Of a DNA stretch of 64,000 nt, positions 34,806-42,131 are shown one piece after another. Made by a program: the position numbers and the translations under genes. Location of the stretch: assembly GCA_009889515.1 (NCBI GenBank), contig WUQR01000068.1:124001-188000 (forward strand), given 5' to 3'. How positions within the stretch are numbered: the stretch's first letter is position 1; each line of letters begins with the position of its first letter. The stretch is from Nitrososphaerota archaeon. Its GTDB lineage: Archaea; Thermoproteota; Nitrososphaeria_A; Caldarchaeales; Calditenuaceae. A model generated the notes under the pieces. It was not told the DNA's origin, made no database searches, and saw only the letters and a list, made by a program, of their open reading frames with translations.

Positions 34806-35694
34806 ACTTGAACCCCTCCTCCAATGCCTCCAGATTCAGACGCATCAAATAGACATAACCCTTCCCCTCCCGCACATCCTCGAGTGTCAAGCCTTCCCCC
34901 GTATAAAGCATCAAGACCCTTAGACCAAACTCTCTGCTCAAAGACTCGACTATGGGGTGGATAAAATCATCCTCAGCATATATGGCGCAGACACGCTCTA
35001 GGGCCTCCCTAACCTCCATAATGTGGGAAGCGGTGGGCTCCTCCTCTTCAGGTCCCAATACAGGCAAGATTCGAAGACCATATTCCTCTGCGAGATACCT
35101 AAAAGCATTATGTTGTGTAACGATGACCCGGCCCCTATAGGGGGCCAGTATATTGTTGAAATCCTCGTGCAGCTTATCAAGCTCGCCAAGCATCGCAGCG
35201 GCATTCTCTCTAATCCTCGGAGCAAGCTCGGGAAACTCTAGAGACAGCTCGCGGGCAATATTCTCTACCAAGACTCTCACATTACGCGGACTCAGCCACA
35301 GGTGGGCATCATACCCCATACCTTCCTCCAGTCTCAGTAGAGAAATACCTTCAGAGGCCTTAAAGCTTCTGACACCTGCTGATGCTGCAATCCTTGCACC
35401 CCAGTCATCAAATCCCTCCACGGTCCATATGAGTAGTCGCGACCGGGCAACCTCTCTGACAGCCTCTGGAGTGGGCTCCCAGTCGTGAATCTCTACGGCA
35501 GGGGGAAGGAGCTGGACAACCTGAATCTCGCCACCTCCAAGCCGGTAAACAATCTCGCCGAGCAGCCCCCAAGTAACTGCTACTGAGCTCCCACGAGGAG
35601 CACTAGGGGAAAACTGGCTCCCCCCCAGCCAAAAAGAGGAAAAAATCACGGCTGCCGAAACGACGGCGAGTAAGACCACAAACCGCAACTTCAT
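34798..35694 (-). CDS. Metal ABC transporter substrate-binding protein (ZnuA family)
   Basis: A 298-residue solute-binding protein of cluster A-I. An N-terminal helix (about 4-22) secretes or anchors it. Metal-ligand histidines typical of ZnuA are present: VEIHDWEPTP, DAHLWLSPRN and TQHNAFRYLAEEYGL; the acidic fourth site is in IYAEDDF. The His-rich loop of classical ZnuA is missing, so Zn2+ and Mn2+ are both possible. It heads the operon; its promoter contains a perfect inverted repeat. Confidence 0.9.
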   Translation of the reverse strand: MKLRFVVLLAVVSAAVIFSSFWLGGSQFSPSAPRGSSVAVTWGLLGEIVYRLGGGEIQVVQLLPPAVEIHDWEPTPEAVREVARSRLLIWTVEGFDDWGARIAASAGVRSFKASEGISLLRLEEGMGYDAHLWLSPRNVRVLVENIARELSLEFPELAPRIRENAAAMLGELDKLHEDFNNILAPYRGRVIVTQHNAFRYLAEEYGLRILPVLGPEEEEPTASHIMEVREALERVCAIYAEDDFIHPIVESLSREFGLRVLMLYTGEGLTLEDVREGKGYVYLMRLNLEALEEGFKCG

Positions 35695-35715
35695 TATTGA
35701 GGCAGCACCATCGAA

Positions 35716-35738
35716 AAATTTAGGGTCGCCCTAAATTT
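35716..35738. promoter_or_regulatory. Perfect palindromic operator of the metal ABC operon
   Basis: Arms AAATTTAGGG (35716-35725) and CCCTAAATTT (35729-35738) are exact inverted repeats around a TCG spacer. The site starts 22 nt from the ATG of the substrate-binding gene and overlaps the likely TATA element (TTAAATTT on the minus strand), so binding would block transcription. A metal-sensing DtxR/MntR- or Fur-like repressor is the natural candidate; none is encoded next to it. The palindrome is seen directly, its role is inferred. Confidence 0.7.
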
Positions 35739-35827
35739 AAGCATATAACAAACACACCCACAAGACCTAAGCCCCCACAACTCTCACGGAAAACTAATAT
35801 AGACGTGGCGAATAGCTAGGTCTCGGA

Positions 35828-35983
35828 ATGCCATCCCACGGCTCAATAACAAAAGCAGGCAAAGTCAGAAGCCAGACACCAAAGATAGAGCCTAGGCCAC
35901 ACAGGTCTCCAACGCCTAGAGAGAGGAACAGGAATAACTACATCAAGAGGGTGCTCACCGCTTCAGCGCAGCAGAGAGAATAG
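35828..35983 (+). CDS. rps30e: 30S ribosomal protein eS30
   Basis: A 51-residue basic protein, MPSHGSITKAGKVRSQTPKI at the start, then RERNRNNYIKRVL. This is the archaeal eS30 pattern (M-P-x-H-G-S-L-T-K-A-G-K-V-R). It joins the small subunit near the decoding region. In eukaryotes eS30 is made as a fusion with a ubiquitin-like protein; here it stands alone. A TATA-like ACTAATATAG lies about 30 nt upstream. The epimerase gene begins 2 nt after the stop. Confidence 0.92.
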   Translation: MPSHGSITKAGKVRSQTPKIEPRPHRSPTPRERNRNNYIKRVLTASAQQRE

Positions 35984-35984
35984 A

Positions 35985-36935
35985 ATGGAGAGCCCGGTTC
36001 TCCTCACCGGAGGAGCTGGCTTCCTAGGAAGCCACATCCTAGACAGGCTTCTCAGCCAGCAAGTAGAGACAGTGGTGCTGGACAACTTCTCATCCGGCCA
36101 GCGTGAAAACATTGCACACCATAGAGGCAGTAAACTGCTCAAGATCGTGGAAGGTGACATCAGGGATAGGGAGGCGGTTGACAGGGCATTGCGGGGCTGC
36201 AGAACCATAATACATCTGGCCGCAAACCCCGAGGTCAGGATGGGGGACCCTGAAGAGCACTTGGAGCATAACATAAGAGGGACGCTAAATATTTTGGAGG
36301 CTGCTAGGCGGCTTGACATATCACTCATAGCATTCGCATCCTCCTCCACGGTCTACGGTGAGGCAAAAACACTGCCAACGCCCGAGGACTACACGCCAAT
36401 GAAGCCAATCTCGACATACGGAGCCTCAAAACTTGCCTGCGAGGCATTACTCTCAGCCTACGCCCACACATACGGCCTCCCAGCAGTAGCCCTTAGATAC
36501 GCTAACATTGTCGGGCCTAGGGCGAGACGTGGAGTAGTCTATGACTTCACTAGAAAGCTCATCGCGAATCCCCGCAGGCTTGAGATATTGGGGGACGGCA
36601 CGCAGAAGAAGTCCTACATCTGGGTGGGAGACGCGGTAGAGGCGACGCTAAAAACGGTTGAGAGGCGGACAGGAGACTTCGAGGCCTACAATGTAGGGAG
36701 CATCGACGCCATAACTGTTAGAGAGGTCGCTGACGCTGTCTGTGAGGCCTTAAACCTCAAGGGTGTAGAGTATGTCTTCGCAGGCGGGCCCGGTGGCAGA
36801 GGCTGGCCCGGAGACGTCAAGTTTATGCACCTAGACATAAGTAGGCTGATGGCCCTGGGCTGGAGGCCAAGATACAATAGCAGAGAAGCTGTAGCTATGG
36901 CTGCGCGGGAAATAAAAAACGAACTCACGAAGTAG
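35985..36935 (+). CDS. NAD-dependent sugar epimerase/dehydratase (GalE-like)
   Basis: A 316-residue extended SDR enzyme. The NAD motif is GGAGFLGSHI, with the D-N-F-S-S-G-Q-R-E-N cofactor loop, GDIRD, the SSTVYGE active-site serine region and YGASK (Tyr/Lys catalytic pair). Likely a UDP-glucose/UDP-glucuronate 4-epimerase, consistent with galU and the UDP-glucose dehydrogenase in this window. It begins 2 nt after eS30 and may be cotranscribed with it. Confidence 0.88.
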   Translation: MESPVLLTGGAGFLGSHILDRLLSQQVETVVLDNFSSGQRENIAHHRGSKLLKIVEGDIRDREAVDRALRGCRTIIHLAANPEVRMGDPEEHLEHNIRGTLNILEAARRLDISLIAFASSSTVYGEAKTLPTPEDYTPMKPISTYGASKLACEALLSAYAHTYGLPAVALRYANIVGPRARRGVVYDFTRKLIANPRRLEILGDGTQKKSYIWVGDAVEATLKTVERRTGDFEAYNVGSIDAITVREVADAVCEALNLKGVEYVFAGGPGGRGWPGDVKFMHLDISRLMALGWRPRYNSREAVAMAAREIKNELTK

Positions 36936-36940
36936 GTATT

Positions 36941-37204
36941 CTATCTACTTTCTTCTGGCTTGGTGCCACCTGCCTCTTGGGATAGCTCCTTTTCAATCTC
37001 TTCCAGCGGTTTTGGCGGAGGCGTCGTGGCGAGAGTATATCCTATCCAAGCGAGGACGCCGAGTATTGCAGCTACGCCGGCGAAGGCAGTAAGCTGTAGG
37101 ACGAGAATCGCCCACTGGCTGAAGAAGACCAGCCAGCCGTAGATGATGATACCGGCGATACAGCCGACAAGTAATACCACACCCAGTTGCTGATCCCTAG
37201 GCAA
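36941..37204 (-). CDS. Small two-helix membrane protein
   Basis: An 87-residue protein with two membrane helices (about 8-28 and 32-58) and a charged cytoplasmic tail (PPPKPLEEIEKELSQEAGGTKPEESR). The hairpin topology with a proline-rich linker and acidic tail is common among small archaeal membrane proteins. No family recognised. It converges with the epimerase gene, whose stop is 5 nt away. Confidence 0.65.
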   Translation of the reverse strand: MPRDQQLGVVLLVGCIAGIIIYGWLVFFSQWAILVLQLTAFAGVAAILGVLAWIGYTLATTPPPKPLEEIEKELSQEAGGTKPEESR

Positions 37205-37404
37205 GCCGAGAAGGTAACGAGTAACGCCACGATATAAGCGTTAGCTACGGGCAGCCATCAACTATGAATATAGTCGACATCCACGCAGCACTTTCCGAAT
37301 TCCTAAAATCAACACACAGCGCGTCAAGTATTACGGTAAGTCCTCGGTGGAAAAACTCTTAAAAAAGCATGTATACACTCGTTTTCTCAGGTGGACTTTC
37401 TCTA

Positions 37405-38379
37405 ATGAAGAGCGTCGAAGGGGCCGTAGCTACGCAGGCATCGCCCAGTGTGAAGGACCTAGTGCTCCTACTTTTTAAAGAGGGGCCAGAACAGGAAATT
37501 ACCCCGGTCCTAGTGCCGGGCCTCGGCGTGTATTACACCTTGGCTGGATTCCAGATTCAGGCTGATAGCTTATTGACACGCTATAGGGAAGCATTCCTCG
37601 AGGTAAAGAGGTATGTTTCCTTTCCCTCATGCTCAGTCTGTGGCTCGACCTCCCTAAGGCTTGAAGTCCTATGCCCGAGCTGTAGGCAGAGCGACCTCCT
37701 CCGAATCGACCTTGTCGTTCATTACGACTGCGGATTCATGGGCGGCGTAGAGGACTTTATTCGGGATAGTCAGGGACTATTGGAAAAATGTCCAAAATGC
37801 GGTAAGCCCCTGAAAAGGGTTGGAATAGACTACGGGCGGCCGGGCCTAGGCTACAAGTGCCGATTGTGCGGAGCAATATTCCAATACCCGCTAACCCTCC
37901 TGAGATGTGATAAGGATCACCCGACGACACTCGACAAGATTGGCGTTGAGAGATACCCCGTCTTCACGGTGAGCAAGGATCTCCAAAAGGCTCGCCCAAT
38001 ACTTGACCTTCTCGAGAAAATCCAAGCAGAGTTAGAGCGTAGACTAAACGTAGAGGTGGAGGTCTTAAGAGTCATTAAAGGTAGGAGCAGAATGCCACAT
38101 ATAATTCACGCGTTAATTCGCTCTGGAGATAAAGTTGTGGCTATTGAAATCCTAGATGAGAGGTCAGATATCTCAGATGCTATGAGCGTTGTTTCGAAGG
38201 CAGTGGACCTAGGCATACACTTTATAGTCATTTTGGACGAGGAGAAGGCGTTAGAGCTTAGAAAAGTGCTTAATCCCGACTACTTCACTCTGATCCCAAT
38301 GAGGGAAAGACGATTAGAGGATATCAGCGACCTGCTTTTGGAGTCGGTGTATTCTTTTGTCTTCGGGAAGAGTATCTAG
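37405..38379 (+). CDS. Zinc-ribbon regulator resembling thaumarchaeal output domain (TackOD1)
   Basis: About 324 residues from ATG 37405, which has GGTGG 10 nt upstream; ATG 37369 is an alternative. The middle holds three zinc-binding pairs: CSVCG...CPSC, a histidine/cysteine pair in HYDCGFMGG, and CPKCGKPL...CRLCG followed by LLRCDKDH. The second and third are spaced as in the TackOD1 output domain of TACK archaea. The C-terminal 120 residues (GRSRMPHIIHALIRSGDKVVAIEIL...) look like a restriction-endonuclease-type fold without a clear catalytic lysine. It overlaps the glycosyltransferase start by 23 nt, so it may control sugar-polymer synthesis. Function is inferred. Confidence 0.65.
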   Translation: MKSVEGAVATQASPSVKDLVLLLFKEGPEQEITPVLVPGLGVYYTLAGFQIQADSLLTRYREAFLEVKRYVSFPSCSVCGSTSLRLEVLCPSCRQSDLLRIDLVVHYDCGFMGGVEDFIRDSQGLLEKCPKCGKPLKRVGIDYGRPGLGYKCRLCGAIFQYPLTLLRCDKDHPTTLDKIGVERYPVFTVSKDLQKARPILDLLEKIQAELERRLNVEVEVLRVIKGRSRMPHIIHALIRSGDKVVAIEILDERSDISDAMSVVSKAVDLGIHFIVILDEEKALELRKVLNPDYFTLIPMRERRLEDISDLLLESVYSFVFGKSI

Positions 38380-39889
38380 CAGAAGAAGGATAGTCTTCAC
38401 GATTATCTTCCTGTCACTGGTCTTATTCTCTCTAATTGCCTTCACCAGACAATCACTACTGTTTCTCGCATACTTCATTACTGTTTTCTATATCGCTTGG
38501 GGAGTTTATCACATACTATTAACTATAAAGGGCGTCGGGCCAGTCTTCAGACCACGCACACCCCCAAGCAGGTTCCCTAAGGTCTCCGTAATTGTCCCAG
38601 CCATGAACGAGCCCATTCTGCCAAGGACCATAGAGGTGCTTGTAAACCATCAGGCATACCCCGCGGGCCTCAAGGAGGTTATCGTCGTTACCGATGACCC
38701 ACTTGGCGAGAGGTTATCGCTGTTCATGCAGCAAAAATACCCAGAGAATGTCAGAGCCCTAGCCCGGAGAGCCTTCTACCCCACCAAGCCGAGCGCCCTG
38801 AACGACGGCCTCAGACTCTGCTCTGGGGAGATCGTGGGTATTGTTGACGTTGAGGATATACCTGACTCAGATGTTTTCCAGAAGGCAGTTTCAGCCCTTG
38901 TGGACTACGGCTACGATGCCGTACAGGCTATACTGAGGATAAACAACGAGGAAGACTCGTGGATAACACGGGTCTTTGCATACGAGTATGCGGGCTGGTT
39001 CCGTATCTGGCTCAACGGTAGGTCTCGCCTCGGCCTATACACGCCGCTGGGCGGGACAGGCAACTACTTCTGGAAAACAGCAGCAGTACAAGTAGGTGGC
39101 TGGGACTCACTCAACGTGGCGGAGGACGCGGAGCTAGCTGTACGCATGACCCTCGCCAAGATGAAGATAGGCGTCATAGACGCTAGGCATTGGGAGGAGG
39201 CTCCTGTGACCTTCAAAAAGTGGCTAAGGCAGAGGACAAGGTGGTTTAGGGGCTGGCTTCAGAGCCTCTGGAAGTACGCGCCACTGCTTTGGCGGCCTAG
39301 CTTTGTGAAGAGGATAGGCTTCATTAAACTTCTCTCCATACTGCTAATGCTTCTCACCCCGATAGTTGTTTTATTGAACTGGGTCAGCTTCGCATTGACC
39401 GGGCTATGGATACTGGAGTTATACGGCATAACACCCCCACTCCTCAGCAACGTCTTCCCAGTATGGGCGATCCTCCCAGCCTTCTTCAACGTGATCTACA
39501 TTTCAGCCTGGCTCATAGGCGGACGCCTCGAGCGGGTTAAGACACCATGGTGGTCCGTGATCCTTCCAATGCTATTTTACACATACGTGATGATGCCTAT
39601 AGCCAGCCTTAGGGCGATATACCAAGAGATAACAAAGCCGGTTATCTGGGAAAAGACAGAGCACCCAGGCCGAGGTGTGGTCGGCTTTGTAGCGGAGACT
39701 GAAGCCAAGCAGCAGATTCCGGCAGCCTACCAACCATACGAATCTCAAGAACTACAACTAAACGAATACTATACAACGCCTCAGAAAACCATATCCGAGG
39801 GAGCCGCAATAGCGTTTTGGAGCTTTATACTCGCCCTCGACCTCCTATTCATCTGGCTCCTACTATCCAACCCAAGCATCCTAAGCTGA
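38357..39889 (+). CDS. Membrane glycosyltransferase family 2 (processive synthase-like)
   Basis: A 510-residue GT2 enzyme. Two helices at the N-terminus (about 10-50) precede the catalytic domain with VTDD, the metal-binding DVEDIPDSD, the catalytic base region NVAEDAELAVRM, and the QRTRWFRGW motif typical of processive polysaccharide synthases (BcsA/NodC type). Four more helices follow. It should extrude a polymer or glycosylate a lipid using a UDP-sugar. Start TTG 38357 lies inside the upstream regulator gene, so both are co-translated. Confidence 0.88.
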   Translation: MSSGRVSSRRRIVFTIIFLSLVLFSLIAFTRQSLLFLAYFITVFYIAWGVYHILLTIKGVGPVFRPRTPPSRFPKVSVIVPAMNEPILPRTIEVLVNHQAYPAGLKEVIVVTDDPLGERLSLFMQQKYPENVRALARRAFYPTKPSALNDGLRLCSGEIVGIVDVEDIPDSDVFQKAVSALVDYGYDAVQAILRINNEEDSWITRVFAYEYAGWFRIWLNGRSRLGLYTPLGGTGNYFWKTAAVQVGGWDSLNVAEDAELAVRMTLAKMKIGVIDARHWEEAPVTFKKWLRQRTRWFRGWLQSLWKYAPLLWRPSFVKRIGFIKLLSILLMLLTPIVVLLNWVSFALTGLWILELYGITPPLLSNVFPVWAILPAFFNVIYISAWLIGGRLERVKTPWWSVILPMLFYTYVMMPIASLRAIYQEITKPVIWEKTEHPGRGVVGFVAETEAKQQIPAAYQPYESQELQLNEYYTTPQKTISEGAAIAFWSFILALDLLFIWLLLSNPSILS

Positions 39890-40004
39890 AAGTGTTATTC
39901 CTCTTTAAAATTCGCATATCCACTACAGGCACGGTGTTAAAAATGGTAGATACACTGAATAACCGAGGGCTAAGCTTATTTTCCTCCGCTAGCTTCCTCT
40001 CTGC

Positions 40005-40556
40005 GTGAGGGCTAGGGTTACGGGGCTGGCTGCCGCTTGGGCTGCATACTTCTTTATAGCTGCCGCGATAGGTGTGTCGCCTTGGTTCAGCATATATGAC
40101 AATGCCCTTAGCGATCTTGGCAATTATGGGAGGCAGGGGTTTAAGGCTGCGATCTTTAACACGGGCCTAATGGTCTCAGGGATATTAGCAGCCGTAACTG
40201 CGGTCCTGATACTCCGCGGAAAGCGTCACCGCCTCATCATCCCATGGTCTGTCCTACTGTTTGTGGCTGGAGTGGATCTTGTGTTGGTTGGTGTTTTGTC
40301 TGAGGACTTTGGCGCGGCGCATGGTGTTGTCTCGGTGATCCTCTTCACGCTCTTTGGTCTGACCTTGCTGGTGTATGGTGTCTGTTCTCTCCTCATGAAG
40401 GATTGGGGGCCTGGTGTCTACGCTATTGCAGCATTTCTGGCGAGCCTTGCCACTTGGATGATAGATTGGCCTTGGACGGGTGTTGCTATTCAGGAGACTA
40501 TAGCCTCTCTCCTCGTGTCGGTCGGACTAACCATAATGGCCATAAGGCACGGCTGA
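40005..40556 (+). CDS. DUF998 family membrane protein
   Basis: A 183-residue protein with six helices. The DUF998 signature region is GVSPWFSIYDNALSDLGNYG in the first loop. A TATA-like GCTTATTTT about 25-34 nt upstream fits leaderless GTG 40005. Function is unknown; DUF998 proteins are small integral membrane proteins. Confidence 0.8.
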   Translation: MRARVTGLAAAWAAYFFIAAAIGVSPWFSIYDNALSDLGNYGRQGFKAAIFNTGLMVSGILAAVTAVLILRGKRHRLIIPWSVLLFVAGVDLVLVGVLSEDFGAAHGVVSVILFTLFGLTLLVYGVCSLLMKDWGPGVYAIAAFLASLATWMIDWPWTGVAIQETIASLLVSVGLTIMAIRHG

Positions 40557-40664
40557 TACCGGTTCATCGCCACAGATTCACCCAACCCAGGGTAGTTTAC
40601 GGAAAACGGTTAGGGTCTTTCATACCTGATATATGATTGTTTAAAAGACGGTGATGCTGTCGGA

Positions 40665-41204
40665 TTGGTGGGATGGTGGTTGTCTGCTAGGGAGACGCAT
40701 CGCGGAGAAACATGGGCTTACAGGTACAGGAAGGGGGCGGTGGCTAACGGGCTCGTATCCGTTTTCTGGACACTGCTTTACGTGCTGCCGTTCGAGCCTT
40801 TCCCGATGCTGCTGAAGATAGTTGTGGCTGGTGGTCCGGGGGTGTGGTTCATGCTTGGCTACCTGCTACACATGATAGTAGGCTTCGGAGGATTTCTAGG
40901 GCTGTCATACTTATACTCTGTAGCCGAGGACTCGGGTGGTAGAAGGATCAACAATGCCCTAGCCCTTACAGGCTATGTCGCTCTATTCATCGGGTTTACC
41001 GGCACTACTTTTGGGCTGGCCGTGGCAGGGGCTGTTGGGGGCTATACGGCAGTTATACTGCATGCACCGGCTGAAAGTGTTCGCATGGTGATGGAGCCTT
41101 TCGTAAACCCTCTCAGGGTCCTATGCATAGTCGCTGTGGTAGGAGCTATCGCTGGTCTGGCGGCTCCCTACGCCTCTAAGCCCTCACCACCCACGTCTAC
41201 CTAA
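40665..41204 (+). CDS. Hypothetical membrane protein
   Basis: A 179-residue protein with four helices after a basic N-terminus (ARETHRGETWAYRYRKG). No family recognised. A TATA-like TTTAAAAG lies at about 40640, giving a leaderless start near TTG 40665. It overlaps the convergent secreted protein by 8 nt. Confidence 0.65.
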   Translation: MVGWWLSARETHRGETWAYRYRKGAVANGLVSVFWTLLYVLPFEPFPMLLKIVVAGGPGVWFMLGYLLHMIVGFGGFLGLSYLYSVAEDSGGRRINNALALTGYVALFIGFTGTTFGLAVAGAVGGYTAVILHAPAESVRMVMEPFVNPLRVLCIVAVVGAIAGLAAPYASKPSPPTST

Positions 41205-42093
41205 TCTTGACCGCCACCACTATGATGACGGATATGGCGAGAGCTAGTAGCAATGAGATAAGAAGGAGTGCAGTCTCGTCCGACGCCTCCCACGAGACGG
41301 GAGAGTAGGCCCACACAGCCTCACCCCGCTGAGAGAAGCTGATAGATATGAAGCTGGGGACAGGTGCTCCACCCCCCACCACGAACAGTGATTCACGGTA
41401 GAAAACTTGTCCATCGTCCACATACCAGCCGCCTACCACCCTCCGCCCATCCACAAATATTCCGTGAAGGACCATGTTCCCCATCGAGGCGAAGACCCCC
41501 TCATTAGAAGTGTATGACTCGAGTGCGATTACTTCCTGCCCTCCCGACCTAAAGGAGGCGCTCCCGTCGGCCACTATTGCGAAAACCCCCTTCTCTCCCG
41601 TCGAGTAATCGTATACTTCTCCAAACCATGTTGTATACGGGCCTTGCACTGCTGAGTAGATGGATAGTGAGAGTCTGCTTCCTGGGGCAGGGTGTGGAGC
41701 GGCCCTATAGGCGACTAGTTGGTATTCCTTTCGCGACTCATAGACGCCTGTCACATACATTACATAGGTTGACCAGTGGTTCTGTCCCGGCTCAATCCCC
41801 GCCGCAACCTGTAAAACTGTGCCTGACATCGTCATTGCGCTCACAATAACGTAGACGGTGTTATCAGTGTAGTTGATTTTCGGAATTGTGACAACTATGG
41901 TGAGGTTTCTGGATGAAGACCAGTCTAGGACCCCTCCGTCATCGAGTGGGCATCCCTCAGGCAAAGTTAAACCCAGCGCCCAAGGGCGTCTACTAACGAC
42001 TCTTTCCCACTCGTCTGAGCCAGAAGCATTGGGTAGCAGTGCCAATAGAACCAGTAGGAAAAACAGAGGCGTGGCTGACCTCTGACGGTCCAC
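41197..42093 (-). CDS. Secreted, C-terminally membrane-anchored protein
   Basis: A 298-residue protein with a signal peptide (hydrophobic 9-25, ending NASGS), a beta-rich external body and a C-terminal anchor helix (about 275-296) with basic end VKIR. N-x-S/T sites suggest glycosylation. A TATA-like CTTTAAGAT is seen about 30 nt upstream. It follows the copper ATPase on the same strand by 38 nt, but it has its own promoter. No domain recognised; likely a cell-surface protein. Confidence 0.7.
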   Translation of the reverse strand: MDRQRSATPLFFLLVLLALLPNASGSDEWERVVSRRPWALGLTLPEGCPLDDGGVLDWSSSRNLTIVVTIPKINYTDNTVYVIVSAMTMSGTVLQVAAGIEPGQNHWSTYVMYVTGVYESRKEYQLVAYRAAPHPAPGSRLSLSIYSAVQGPYTTWFGEVYDYSTGEKGVFAIVADGSASFRSGGQEVIALESYTSNEGVFASMGNMVLHGIFVDGRRVVGGWYVDDGQVFYRESLFVVGGGAPVPSFISISFSQRGEAVWAYSPVSWEASDETALLLISLLLALAISVIIVVAVKIR

Positions 42094-42131
42094 TCTTACC
42101 CGATAACTTGAACAACCGCCAGATTATTATC

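Noticed and set aside
37264-37362. A 32-codon ORF upstream of the zinc-ribbon regulator.
   Set aside because: No motif, weak initiation signals, and it lies in the promoter region of the next gene.
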